In this document: piece by piece, positions 56,482 through 64,000 of the stretch
How the letters are laid out: the number at the start of each line of letters is the position of its first letter
Numbering within the stretch: the first letter of the stretch is position 1
NCBI RefSeq assembly: GCF_026343945.1
Contig: NZ_JAPKNJ010000001.1
Location: 558,001-622,000 of the forward strand
DNA length: 64,000 nucleotides
Direction of reading: 5' to 3'
Source of the DNA: Kaistia algarum
GTDB taxonomy: Bacteria; Pseudomonadota; Alphaproteobacteria; Rhizobiales; Kaistiaceae
The notes under the pieces: generated by a model
Seen by the model: only the letters and a program-made list of their open reading frames with translations
What the model was told of the DNA's origin: nothing
The model's database searches: none
Translations under genes and position numbers: made by a program

Positions 56482-57249
56482 ATGCCCACCACGAAGCAAC
56501 CCACCGTTGGCCTCTTCGTCACCTGCCTGGTCGATCTGTTCCGCCCGAATGTGGGCTTCGCTGCCGTCAAGCTCATCGAGGATGCCGGTTGCCGGGTCTT
56601 CGTGCCGGCGGCGCAGACCTGCTGCGGCCAACCCGCCTATAATTCCGGCGACCGGGCCGATGCGCGCGCCATCGCCGAAGGCGTCATCGCGGCCTTCGAG
56701 CCCTATGACTATGTCGTGGCGCCGTCCGGCTCCTGCGCCGGCATGATGAAGTCGCATTATGGCGATCTCTTCAGGGGCGACGCCTCCTGGGCGTCGCGCG
56801 TCGGCGCCTTCACCGCCAAGACCTATGAACTCGTTTCGTTCCTCACCGACGTCATCGGCGTCGGCACGGTCGAGGCGCGCTTCGCCGGCAGCGTCACCTA
56901 TCACGACAGTTGCTCAGGACTGCGCGAGCTCGGCATTCAGAAGCAGCCGCGCAAGCTGCTCGCCTCGGTCGAGGGGCTGAAGCTCACCGAGATGCAGGAC
57001 CCGGACGTGTGTTGCGGTTTCGGCGGCACCTTCTGCGTCAAATATCCCGACATCTCGAACGCGATCGTCGAGCGCAAGACCGCCGATATCGAGACCACCG
57101 GCGCCACGACGCTGCTGGCCGGCGATCTCGGCTGCCTGATGAACATGGCCGGCAAGCTGAAGCGCGAAGGCTCGAAGATCCAAGTCCGCCACGTCGCCGA
57201 GGTGCTGGCCGGCATGGCCGAAGGCCCGGCGATCGGCGAGAAGCGGTAA
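56482..57249 (+). CDS. lutA: L-lactate utilisation protein LutA (LldE)
   Basis: A 255-residue CCG-domain protein. Paired motifs TCCGQPAYNSGD and VCCGFGGTFCVKYP, with SGSCAGM and YHDSCSGLRELG, are the LutA/LldE signature. With LutB and LutC it oxidises L-lactate to pyruvate through an iron-sulfur complex, without a flavin dehydrogenase. Normally lutB follows directly, but here a macrodomain gene (8 bp downstream) and a DUF29 gene intervene. Confidence 0.93.
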   Translation: MPTTKQPTVGLFVTCLVDLFRPNVGFAAVKLIEDAGCRVFVPAAQTCCGQPAYNSGDRADARAIAEGVIAAFEPYDYVVAPSGSCAGMMKSHYGDLFRGDASWASRVGAFTAKTYELVSFLTDVIGVGTVEARFAGSVTYHDSCSGLRELGIQKQPRKLLASVEGLKLTEMQDPDVCCGFGGTFCVKYPDISNAIVERKTADIETTGATTLLAGDLGCLMNMAGKLKREGSKIQVRHVAEVLAGMAEGPAIGEKR

Positions 57250-57257
57250 CGTAGCCC

Positions 57258-57797
57258 ATGCAGATCCCGGCTCTCCTCGTCGAGAACGGCACGGAGCTTT
57301 CCGTCATCATCGCGGATATCACCACGCTCGAACTGGACGCGATCGTCAACGCCGCGAACTCATCGCTGCTCGGTGGAGGCGGTGTCGACGGCGCGATCCA
57401 CCGCAAGGCCGGCCCGAAGCTCGCGGAAGAATGCCGGATGCTGCATGGCTGCAAGACGGGTCAAGCCAAGATCACCCAAGGCTACAAGCTGCCAGCCCGG
57501 CGCGTGATCCACACGGTCGGGCCGGTCTGGCAGGGCGGCGACAAGGGTGAACCAGAACTGCTGGAAAGCTGCTACCGCAATTCGCTCGCTCTGGCGGTCC
57601 GGCACGATATCCGGTCGATCGCCTTTCCGGCCATTTCGACCGGCATCTATCGCTTCCCGGGGGATCTGGCGGCCCGGATCGCGGTGTCGACGACACGCCG
57701 CGCGATCGCCGATGCGGCGATCGAAAGCGTCGTCTTCTGCTGCTTCGATCCCTCCAGCGCGGCGCACTATCAAGCCGCCTTCGCCGAGGAAAGCTGA
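57258..57797 (+). CDS. Macrodomain protein (O-acetyl-ADP-ribose deacetylase type)
   Basis: A 179-residue stand-alone macrodomain. The ADP-ribose loop [19 protein letters not shown] and the second loop [12 protein letters not shown] are canonical for the MacroD/YmdB class, which hydrolyses O-acetyl-ADP-ribose or removes ADP-ribose from proteins. It sits 8 bp after lutA on the same strand and in the lut operon. No sirtuin gene is nearby. The placement may link lactate use to NAD/ADP-ribose metabolism or may be accidental. Confidence 0.93.
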   Translation: MQIPALLVENGTELSVIIADITTLELDAIVNAANSSLLGGGGVDGAIHRKAGPKLAEECRMLHGCKTGQAKITQGYKLPARRVIHTVGPVWQGGDKGEPELLESCYRNSLALAVRHDIRSIAFPAISTGIYRFPGDLAARIAVSTTRRAIADAAIESVVFCCFDPSSAAHYQAAFAEES

Positions 57798-57918
57798 TGC
57801 GCCCGGCGATGTGCCCCAGGCCGCCCAGCGGAGCCGGAATTGCCGGACAATCTCGCCCCTTTGGGGCGAACGTGTCATGATCGACACAGAACTTTCTGAG
57901 CCGCGTCTGGAGAAGACC

Positions 57919-58383
57919 ATGGGCCTCGCCAAGGAAAAGCCGCTCTACAATCCGCCGACGGACTACGAGGACGATGACTATCTGTGGCTCTACGAGCAAA
58001 TCGAATTGCTGCGGCTGAAGCGGATCAACGAAGTCGACCTGCCCAACGTGATCAGGGAACTCGAGGACATGGGGAGCGAGAAGCTGCATGCGCTCGAGTC
58101 ATCCTATCGCCTGCTCATCGCGCATCTGCTGAAGTGGAAGTTCCAGCCGTCGAAACGATCGACGTCGTGGAGGGTCACGATTGGCAGGGAACGCGACAAC
58201 ATCCAGAGTCGGGAGGTGGACAGCAGGACTCTGGCAGGCCAGGCCGGCCAGATTGTCGATCGCGTCTATCGAAGGTCTGTGCGCGAAGCCGCAGACGAAA
58301 CCGGCCTGCCCAAATCCGCCTTCCCCGCCGAATGCCCATGGACGCTGGAACAGCTCCGCCAAGAAGACTTCCTGCCGGAGTAG
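57919..58383 (+). CDS. DUF29 family protein
   Basis: A 154-residue cytoplasmic helical protein. The DUF29 pattern is visible: YEDDDYLWLYEQIELLRLKR, INEVDLPNVIRELEDMG, LLIAHLLKWKFQPS and the C-terminal FPAECPWTLEQL. Function unknown; family members occur in multiple copies in alphaproteobacteria and cyanobacteria. Start ATG 57919 has GGAG six bases upstream; ATG 57877 is an alternative. A small hairpin TCGCCCC-TTT-GGGGCGA (57853-57869) precedes it. It lies between the macrodomain gene and lutB, 6 bp before the lutB start. Confidence 0.86.
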   Translation: MGLAKEKPLYNPPTDYEDDDYLWLYEQIELLRLKRINEVDLPNVIRELEDMGSEKLHALESSYRLLIAHLLKWKFQPSKRSTSWRVTIGRERDNIQSREVDSRTLAGQAGQIVDRVYRRSVREAADETGLPKSAFPAECPWTLEQLRQEDFLPE

Positions 58384-58389
58384 GCCTCG

Positions 58390-59814
58390 TTGCATCTCAC
58401 CTCGCCTCAGTTCAAGTCGAATGTCGGCCACGCGCTGCACGACGAGCCGTTGCAGAAGGCGCTCAGCAATGTGCGTGTCGGCTTCATCGACAAGCGGGCC
58501 AAGGCCGCCGCCGCTCTGCCGGAATTCGAGGCGCTCCGCGACAATGCGCGCGACATCAAGAACCACACGCTCGCCCATCTCGACCTCTATCTGGAAGCCT
58601 ATGAGGCCAAGGTGACCGAGGCTGGCGGGCACGTCCATTTCGCGGAGACGGCGAAGGACGCCTGCGAGATCATCGCTGCGATCTGCAGGAGCGTCGCCGC
58701 CAAGACCGTGACCAAGGGCAAGTCGATGATCGCCGAGGAGATCGGCCTCAACGATCATCTCGAGGCGCAGGGCATGAGCACCGTCGAGACCGATCTCGGC
58801 GAATACATCATCCAGCTCCGCCACGAGGGGCCGAGCCACATTATCGCCCCAGCCGTGCACCTCAACAAGGAGCAGGTCGAGGCCGATTTCCGCCGCGTGC
58901 ACAAGGATTTCCCCGCCGACCGCGACCTCACTGAGCCTGCCTCGCTCCTGAGCGAGGCGCGATCCGTCTTGCGCGAGAAATTCCTCGCCGCCGATGTCGG
59001 CATCACCGGCGCCAATTTCCTCATCGCCGAGACCGGCACCTCGGTCATCGTCACCAATGAGGGCAATGGCGACCTGACGCAGATTCTGCCCAAAATCCAC
59101 ATCGTCATCGCCTCGGTCGAGAAGATCACGCCGACGCTGAACGACGCTTCGCAGATATTGCGCGTGCTGGCCCGCTCGGCGACCGGGCAGGAAATGTCGG
59201 TCTACACGACGTTTTCCACCGGTCCGCGCCGCCCAGGCGATCCAGACGGGCCGGAGCAATACCACGTCGTCATCCTCGACAATGGCCGCTCGTCGATGCT
59301 CGGCACCGAGTTCGAGGACATGCTGCGCTGCATACGCTGCGGCGCCTGCATGAACCATTGTCCGATCTATCATACGGTCGGCGGCCATGCGTATGGCTGG
59401 GTGTATCCGGGCCCGATGGGCGCCGTGCTGACTCCGACTTTGGTCGGCATCGATCACACTGGGCACCTGCCCAATGCCTCGACCTTTTGCGGGCGCTGCG
59501 AGAGCGTCTGCCCGATGCGCATTCCGCTGCCGAAGATGATGCGGCATTGGCGCGAGCGCGAATTCGAGCGCAACCTCTCGCCCGCCACCGTGCGCTGGGG
59601 GCTCTCCTTCTGGTCGTTCTTCGCCAAGCGGCCAAAGCTCTACCAGTTCGGCACGGGCCTCGCGATGCGCGTGCTAGGTGCGTTCGGCCGTTCCAGGGGC
59701 AAGTTCACCTTCCTGCCGCTCGCCGGTGGCTGGACGAAATATCGCGATTTCCCGGCACCGGAGGGGGCAACGTTCCAGCAGCAGTGGAAGGCGAAGCGGG
59801 GGTCGGCAGCATGA
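58390..59814 (+). CDS. lutB: Lactate utilisation iron-sulfur protein LutB (LldF)
   Basis: A 474-residue protein with the LUD domain first (GKSMIAEEIGLNDHLEAQG, NFLIAETGTSVIVTNEGNG) and two C-terminal 4Fe-4S motifs, CIRCGACMNHCPIY and CGRCESVCPMRIPL. It is the electron-transfer core of the LutABC complex. It starts at TTG 58390, with GGAG nine bases upstream, directly after the DUF29 gene. Its stop overlaps lutC as ATGA. Confidence 0.94.
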   Translation: MHLTSPQFKSNVGHALHDEPLQKALSNVRVGFIDKRAKAAAALPEFEALRDNARDIKNHTLAHLDLYLEAYEAKVTEAGGHVHFAETAKDACEIIAAICRSVAAKTVTKGKSMIAEEIGLNDHLEAQGMSTVETDLGEYIIQLRHEGPSHIIAPAVHLNKEQVEADFRRVHKDFPADRDLTEPASLLSEARSVLREKFLAADVGITGANFLIAETGTSVIVTNEGNGDLTQILPKIHIVIASVEKITPTLNDASQILRVLARSATGQEMSVYTTFSTGPRRPGDPDGPEQYHVVILDNGRSSMLGTEFEDMLRCIRCGACMNHCPIYHTVGGHAYGWVYPGPMGAVLTPTLVGIDHTGHLPNASTFCGRCESVCPMRIPLPKMMRHWREREFERNLSPATVRWGLSFWSFFAKRPKLYQFGTGLAMRVLGAFGRSRGKFTFLPLAGGWTKYRDFPAPEGATFQQQWKAKRGSAA

Positions 59815-60482
59815 ACGGGCGTGAAGCGGTTCTCTCCAAGATTCGGCAGTCGCTCGGCGTCACCGGCAACGAGGAATCGCGCCGGCGCGAAGTGGCGGAG
59901 CGGCTCGCCAATGTACCGCGCGGCGTGATTCCGGCGCGCGGGCAGCTTCCCGAGCCAGAGCGAATCGCGCTCTTCGTCCAGCAGGCCGACAAGGCGCTGG
60001 CGAGCGTTGAGCGCGTGCCCTCGGCCGTCCTCGTTCCCGAGGCGATCGCGATGTATCTGCGCTCGAAGAACTTGCCGGCGGAACTGAAGCATGGCGAGGA
60101 TCTACGCCTCGCCTCGCTCCCTTGGGAGAAGGCGCCGCAGCTTTCAATCTCGACCGGCCCAACCGCCGGCCGCGACCTCGTCGGTTTGAGCCATGCCGAG
60201 GCCGGCGTCGCCGAAACCGGCACCGTCGTCATGCTCTCCGGACCGGACAACCCGTCGACGCTCAACTTCCTGCCGGACTACCACATCGTCGTGCTCTCGG
60301 CCGGCGACATCGTCGGAGACTATGAAAGCGCCTTCGACCGCGTCCGTGCCCGCTATGGCGACGGCGTGCTGCCGCGCACGGTGAACTTCATCACCGGCCC
60401 GTCCCGCTCCGGCGACATCGAGCAGAAGCTGCTGCTCGGCGCGCACGGGCCGAGGAGCCTGCATATCGTGGTGGTGGGGTAA
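59811..60482 (+). CDS. lutC: Lactate utilisation protein LutC (LldG)
   Basis: A 223-residue LUD-domain protein. Typical LutC sequences are GLSHAEAGVAETGTVVMLSG, DYHIVVLSAGDIVGDYE and the C-terminal FITGPSRSGDIEQKLLLGAH, GPRSLHIVVV. It is the third component needed for LutABC lactate oxidation. Translationally coupled to lutB by ATGA. Nothing downstream on this strand belongs to the operon. Confidence 0.94.
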   Translation: MNGREAVLSKIRQSLGVTGNEESRRREVAERLANVPRGVIPARGQLPEPERIALFVQQADKALASVERVPSAVLVPEAIAMYLRSKNLPAELKHGEDLRLASLPWEKAPQLSISTGPTAGRDLVGLSHAEAGVAETGTVVMLSGPDNPSTLNFLPDYHIVVLSAGDIVGDYESAFDRVRARYGDGVLPRTVNFITGPSRSGDIEQKLLLGAHGPRSLHIVVVG

Positions 60483-60506
60483 AGTCGATCGATCCAAGTA
60501 TTCGAG

Positions 60507-60671
60507 TCAGTTCTTCGGCTTCGAAGGTGGGGGCGGCTTCGAAGGTGGAACTGTCTTCGAGGGTGGTATTGGCTTCTGCGAAGGTCTTGAGGTATCGTGG
60601 TCCCGGAAAGTGCCAGAGCCGGGGCTTTTCTTTCCGGTGGGGGGTTTGCTAGGCAGTACCGCGATATCCAT
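60507..60671 (-). CDS. Pro/Ser/Lys-rich micro-protein, 54 residues
   Basis: Open frame MDIAVLPSKPPTGKKSPGSG, then TFRDHDTSRPSQ, ending PPSKPKN. Ribosome site AGAGG lies about eight bases upstream. The GSGTFRD segment resembles small Lys/Pro/Ser-rich proteins common in Hyphomicrobiales, but here the C-terminus is four hexapeptide units of the KPxPPS type encoded by an 18-bp tandem repeat. Its ATG is only 3 bp from the divergent membrane-protein ATG. It is short, so coding is likely but not certain. Confidence 0.5.
   Translation of the reverse strand: MDIAVLPSKPPTGKKSPGSGTFRDHDTSRPSQKPIPPSKTVPPSKPPPPSKPKN
60517..60588. repeat. 18-bp tandem repeat, four units
   Basis: Units at 60517-60534, 60535-60552, 60553-60570 and 60571-60588; unit 1 is GGCTTCGAAGGTGGGGGC. 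The first two are nearly identical and the last two have drifted. The unit length is six codons, in frame with the minus-strand micro-protein. Confidence 0.85.
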
Positions 60672-60674
60672 GCT

Positions 60675-61208
60675 ATGCCTCTCTTTGACGATCTAAATAG
60701 AGCGACTGAAGATACAATTCAGGAGATAATTCGACAAGCTGAGTTGTATTCAGAGTCCCAATTAACTGCAGCACTCCAATCCGATGCACGAGCCATGACT
60801 TTTGGATCAGTTATGGCGAGCCTTTCGGCTGGATCGATTGCCGCTATCGTTGCCGTGTCACAACTTTCTCCAGATGGAAAACTCACCTACGCGGCTGTGT
60901 CTTTGTCGATTTTCTTTATTTTCTCATTTGTATCAATGCTACTTGCCTTCAGAGCGGCAGAGCCTATCGACTTCGATTTTTTGGGCAATGACCCGGAGAA
61001 TTGGGTGGATGACATAAAGCGGGGACTGACATTCAAAGACTCGTTGACCCACTCGGCAGTACACTATAGCCAACAAATCAAAGACAACAATAAACGAATG
61101 TCAGAAAATACTAAGCTCTTAAAGATCGGAATCAGGCTTTTCTTTTTGGGCTTTATTGTAAGCCTTGCACCAATATTGCATAGATTTCTATATTCTATTC
61201 AGCTATGA
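60675..61208 (+). CDS. AT-rich membrane protein of unknown function
   Basis: A 177-residue protein: an N-terminal acidic helical region ([20 protein letters not shown]), two adjacent membrane helices (about 42-62 and 69-92), a polar 45-residue cytoplasmic segment and a third helix (about 150-170). Base composition is strikingly AT-rich compared with everything around it, a sign of recent transfer. I do not recognise the family; two or three helices with a cytoplasmic insert recall membrane effectors of bacterial immunity, which is only a resemblance. No good ribosome site precedes ATG 60675. It overlaps the convergent permease gene by 6 bp. Confidence 0.65.
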   Translation: MPLFDDLNRATEDTIQEIIRQAELYSESQLTAALQSDARAMTFGSVMASLSAGSIAAIVAVSQLSPDGKLTYAAVSLSIFFIFSFVSMLLAFRAAEPIDFDFLGNDPENWVDDIKRGLTFKDSLTHSAVHYSQQIKDNNKRMSENTKLLKIGIRLFFLGFIVSLAPILHRFLYSIQL

Positions 61209-62012
61209 TCGCTCGCTCTTCCGCATCCTTGCCTCCAGCGCCCGGACCAGCAGCGAAAGGCTGATAGTCATGACGAGATAGAGGAACGCCACCACGTTGT
61301 AGGTTTCGAAGAAGAGAAAGGTCGAGGATGAATAGACCTTGCCGAGCTGGGTCAGGTCCTGGACGCCCAACGCCGAGACCAGTGCGGAATCCTTGATCAT
61401 CGAGACGAAGTCGTTGCCGAGCGGCGGCAGGATGGTGCGGGTCGCCTGCGGCAGGGTGACGAGGCGGAAGGTCTGCAGGCGGCTCATGCCGAGCGACCAC
61501 GACGCTTCGGTCTGGCCGCGCGGCACCGCCTCGATCCCGGCGCGAAAGATCTCGGCGAGGAAGGCCGAATAGCCGATCATCAAAGCGGCGATGGCCCGCG
61601 CGCTCATGTCGAAATCGCGCACCGTGAAGGCTGGCAGCACGCCCCATTCGATCGGCCTCGCGAGGACGAAATTCCACGCGGCGACCAGTTGCGGCGCGCC
61701 GACGAAGGCCATGTAGAACAGGAGCACCAGCATCGGGACGCCGCGCACGATCTCGACATAGAAGGTCGAGACTTCGCGCAGGACCCTGTGCCGCGAGGTT
61801 CGCGCCATCGCGATGGCGAGGCCTAGCGCCGTGGCGAGCGCGAAGGCGATGGCCGTCACCCAGAGCGTGACGAACACGCCCTGCCGCACGGCGGCGAAGA
61901 TGTTCGCATAGTCGCCGTTCGAGACGATCAGCCAGAGGAAGAGCACGCCGAGCAAGACAATGGCGAGCAGCCAATAGGGAATCTCGCGGCCAGGCTTCCG
62001 AGGCGGGGTCAT
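61203..62012 (-). CDS. Polar amino-acid ABC transporter permease
   Basis: A 269-residue inner-membrane permease with about five helices. The family region [20 protein letters not shown] and the ATPase-contact loop [20 protein letters not shown] identify the HisM/GlnP group. It follows the binding-protein gene at 62249-63043 on the same strand, separated by a 236-bp block of nested palindromes. No ATPase gene is present in the window, so the transporter is either incomplete here or uses an ATPase encoded elsewhere. Confidence 0.9.
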   Translation of the reverse strand: MTPPRKPGREIPYWLLAIVLLGVLFLWLIVSNGDYANIFAAVRQGVFVTLWVTAIAFALATALGLAIAMARTSRHRVLREVSTFYVEIVRGVPMLVLLFYMAFVGAPQLVAAWNFVLARPIEWGVLPAFTVRDFDMSARAIAALMIGYSAFLAEIFRAGIEAVPRGQTEASWSLGMSRLQTFRLVTLPQATRTILPPLGNDFVSMIKDSALVSALGVQDLTQLGKVYSSSTFLFFETYNVVAFLYLVMTISLSLLVRALEARMRKSERS

Positions 62013-62034
62013 GGGAACGAGACGCTCTCCCTTC

Positions 62035-62212
62035 CCTCTCCCTCTGGGAGAGGGCTTTCGGCCTTGGCCTCGCAGGACGCGAAGCGGCCGAGAGGCTTAG
62101 GCCGGAAGGGTGAGGGTCTTGGCGCATTTCGGTGAAGGGAAAGACCCTCACCCTTCGCACCTAAGCTCGCTACGCTCGCCAAGGTGCGAAGCCCTCTCCC
62201 GGAGGGAGAGGG
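62035..62212. repeat. Block of nested palindromic repeats
   Basis: Several inverted repeats are packed together: CCCTCTCCCTCTGGGAGAGGG at the left edge, CCCTCTCCCGGAGGGAGAGGG at the right edge, AAGGGTGAGGGTCTT with AAGACCCTCACCCTT inside, and TTCGCACCT with AGGTGCGAA between. No coding potential. It looks like a multi-copy intergenic mosaic element. Confidence 0.75.
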
Positions 62213-62248
62213 GGAGCCAGGTTCTGCAAGATTGGGCGTCAAGAGAAG

Positions 62249-63043
62249 CTACTGCCCGGCGCGATATTCGTAGAACCATTTCTGGTTCAGCTTGTCGAAG
62301 GTGCCGTCGGCCTTCATCGAGGCGATCGCGGCGTTGATGGGTTCGACCAGGTCGGAGCCGGGCTTCAGGATGAAGCCAAACTCCTCGGTGCCGAGCGGAC
62401 CGCCGACAATCTTGAACGAGCCCGGCGAGGCGCCGATGTAGCCATTGGCCGAGGTCTGGTCCATCAGAACCGTGTCGACATCGCCGCCTTTCAGTGCCTG
62501 TACCGAAGCGCCGAAGGTTTCGAACAGCTTGACGCGCGGGTTTTTTTCGTCGCCGTCGAGCACGCTGTAGATCGCGACATAGAAATTGGTCGTGCCGGCC
62601 TGCGCGCCGACGAGGAGATCCTTGTTCGCGCCGAAGGACTTCGCATCGGTGAAGCGGTTCTCGCCGTCGCGCACCAGCATATATTGCTGCGAGACCATGT
62701 AGGGGTCGGAGAAGGCGACCTGCTTCTTGCGCTCGTCATTGATCGTGATGCCGTCCATGCCGACATCGAACTGGCCGTCGCGCACGGCCTGGATCATCGT
62801 ATCCCAGCTCGCGAGCTTCCAATCGACCTTGGCGTTCAGCCGCTTGGCGATCTCGTTGAAGGCGTCATATTCCCAGCCGATGCCTTGCCCCGTCTTGGGA
62901 TCAACGAAATTGAGCGGGGTATAGGCATTCTCGGTCACCGCGACGATGGTGCGGCCCTTGAGGTCCGGCAGGTCAGCGGCGAAGGAGGCCGTGGCGGCAA
63001 TCACGGCGAGGCCCGCAAAGGCCAGGGTCTTCAAAAGGCGCAT
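62249..63043 (-). CDS. ABC transporter substrate-binding protein, polar amino-acid type
   Basis: A 264-residue periplasmic binding protein. The signal peptide is [20 protein letters not shown] with cleavage near FAA/D. The SBP_bac_3 fold shows [34 protein letters not shown] and [22 protein letters not shown]. It should capture an amino acid or related small molecule for the permease downstream. The ligand cannot be predicted from the visible residues. Confidence 0.92.
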   Translation of the reverse strand: MRLLKTLAFAGLAVIAATASFAADLPDLKGRTIVAVTENAYTPLNFVDPKTGQGIGWEYDAFNEIAKRLNAKVDWKLASWDTMIQAVRDGQFDVGMDGITINDERKKQVAFSDPYMVSQQYMLVRDGENRFTDAKSFGANKDLLVGAQAGTTNFYVAIYSVLDGDEKNPRVKLFETFGASVQALKGGDVDTVLMDQTSANGYIGASPGSFKIVGGPLGTEEFGFILKPGSDLVEPINAAIASMKADGTFDKLNQKWFYEYRAGQ

Positions 63044-63150
63044 GGTTCAGGTCCCAGCGTTGAGCGACAAGGCAGCGATCCGCCCCGCCAGGGCGGCGGA
63101 GCGGTTCTTCGCATGTTGTAGCCGCTCGCGTAGCGGATGACGACTCACGC

Positions 63151-64000
63151 CTATTCGCCAGCTCCTTGAGGCAACGCCGCATGCGGAGATGGCGTCGCCT
63201 CACTCCCCGTCGCCGGCCGACGGCGCAAACGGCCGAGGAAAGCGCTGAAGCGTTCCATCTCGACATAGATGACCGGCGTGATGAACAGCGTCAGCAATTG
63301 CGAGACGACGAGGCCGCCGACGACGGCGATGCCGAGCGGCTGGCGCAATTCGGCGCTGGCGCCGCTGCCGAGCGCAATCGGCAGCGCGCCGAGGAGCGCC
63401 GCGAAGGTCGTCATCATGATCGGGCGGAACCGGCGCACGGCGGCGAGATGGATCGCCTCGGCCGCGTTTCGCCCCTCGTCGCGCTGCTCGGAGATCGCGA
63501 CATCGACCATCATGATCGCGTTCTTCTTCACGATGCCGATCAGCATCAGGATGCCGATGAGCGCGATCACCGAAAGGTCGAGCCCGAACAGGCGCAGCGC
63601 CAAGAGTGCGCCGAGCGCGGCGGATGGCAGGCCCGAAAGGATGGTCAGCGGATGGATGAAGCTCTCATAGAGCATGCCGAGTACGACATAGATGGTCAGC
63701 ACCGCCGCCAGGATCAGAATACCTTGCGTCGAGAGCGAATCCTGGAACACCTGCGCCGTGCCGGCATAGGACGTATAGATATTCGCCGGCACGCCGAGCT
63801 GGCCCTTCAGCGCAGTAACGGCGTCGGTTGCCTCGCCGAGCGCAACGCCGGCCGGCAGGTTGAACGAAATCGTCGCCGCCGGAAGCTGGCCGAGCTGGCT
63901 CACCGTCACCGGGCCCGAAACGCGCTCGACGCTGGCAAAGCTCGATAGCGGCACGAGAGTGCCGGTCGAGGAGCGAACACGGATCGTCGAAAGGCTCGCA
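63151..64000 (-). CDS. RND efflux pump inner-membrane subunit (partial, MdtC/HAE1-like)
   Basis: The last 282 residues of an RND pump; the 5' part lies beyond the right edge. The open frame continues to the last base (ASLSTIRVRSSTGTLVPLSS at the window end). Visible features are the C-terminal helices TM8-TM12: ILILAAVLTIYVVLGMLYES, HPLTILSGLPSAALGALLAL, GILMLIGIVKKNAIMMVDVA and FAALLGALPIALGSGASAE. The pattern matches MdtB/MdtC-type multidrug pumps, with a short disordered tail. The adaptor gene is probably further right, outside the window. Confidence 0.92.
   Translation of the reverse strand, partial: ASLSTIRVRSSTGTLVPLSSFASVERVSGPVTVSQLGQLPAATISFNLPAGVALGEATDAVTALKGQLGVPANIYTSYAGTAQVFQDSLSTQGILILAAVLTIYVVLGMLYESFIHPLTILSGLPSAALGALLALRLFGLDLSVIALIGILMLIGIVKKNAIMMVDVAISEQRDEGRNAAEAIHLAAVRRFRPIMMTTFAALLGALPIALGSGASAELRQPLGIAVVGGLVVSQLLTLFITPVIYVEMERFSAFLGRLRRRPATGSEATPSPHAALPQGAGE

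Noticed and set aside
58099..59547. 482-codon minus-strand frame opposite lutB
   Set aside because: Antisense shadow of LutB; no ribosome site and no recognisable motif.
60517..60588. Possible CRISPR-like repeat array
   Set aside because: Units are contiguous 18-bp tandem repeats without spacers, and they keep a six-codon frame.
62035..62212. Possible insertion sequence
   Set aside because: No transposase frame and only about 180 bp; palindromic structure fits intergenic repeats instead.

Overview
This 64 kb window is GC-rich (roughly two thirds G+C by eye), densely coding DNA with no rRNA, tRNA, phage, IS transposase or CRISPR array that I can recognise. Gene content and style point to a chromosome segment of an alphaproteobacterium of the order Hyphomicrobiales (Rhizobiales). 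The main pointers are the hisS-hisZ-hisG operon, a CIRCE-controlled groES-groEL pair, paired M16 peptidases, paired L,D-transpeptidases, HAD-IIA and DUF3422 family proteins, and intergenic palindromic repeats. The genus cannot be fixed from sequence alone. Both ends cut genes: an M16 peptidase at the left and an RND efflux pump at the right.

Layout. 1-8.6 kb: two M16 peptidases, rRNA/tRNA modification genes (rsmD, rluB, tadA), a glycosyltransferase-like orphan, a DeoR regulator divergent from a DUF4406-like gene with repeated operator-like boxes, then groL-groS with CIRCE. 8.7-13.2 kb: an acyltransferase/cdsA/CDP-alcohol transferase lipid cassette, an exported protein and a sigma-54 response regulator. 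13.3-22.6 kb: HAD hydrolase, ribF, a lipoprotein, an ABC exporter, DoxX and hisS-hisZ-hisG, with a compositionally odd core inside hisS. 22.7-30.7 kb: tag, two L,D-transpeptidases, and a TetR-controlled HlyD/MFS efflux locus with a second MFS pump. 31-40.4 kb: an unknown two-gene unit with a Cys-rich protein, malate synthase, a TPP-riboswitch thiM-thiE operon, a transglutaminase-like gene and a 3' remnant of a relative, an AraC regulator with a divergent hydrolase, DUF1697 and an exported protein.

40.6-47.1 kb: a copper-handling unit (DUF2946-like, PCuAC, SCO), an acetolactate decarboxylase with an extra N-terminal ribbon-helix-helix-like segment, an ADP-ribosylglycohydrolase-family gene followed by an exported protein apparently starting at CTG, a cupin/TetR pair and a VapBC module. 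47.1-52 kb: glycolate oxidase glcD-glcE-glcF, interrupted by a DUF559 gene lying between two 199-bp direct repeats. 52-60.5 kb: LysR, nucleoside hydrolase, DUF3422, then an FCD-GntR regulator with the lactate-utilisation genes lutA-lutB-lutC, into which a macrodomain gene and a DUF29 gene are inserted. 60.5-64 kb: an AT-rich membrane-protein gene head to head with a Pro-rich micro-ORF, a polar amino-acid ABC transporter and the RND pump.

Functionally the window combines two-carbon and lactate catabolism (glycolate oxidation yields glyoxylate, which malate synthase can condense with acetyl-CoA; Lut proteins oxidise lactate) with envelope maintenance (transpeptidases, lipid synthesis, efflux) and housekeeping. 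No complete novel system is proven. The strongest candidates for new biology are the interrupted lut and glc operons, the two-gene Cys-rich unit at 31 kb and the AT-rich divergent pair at 60.5 kb.
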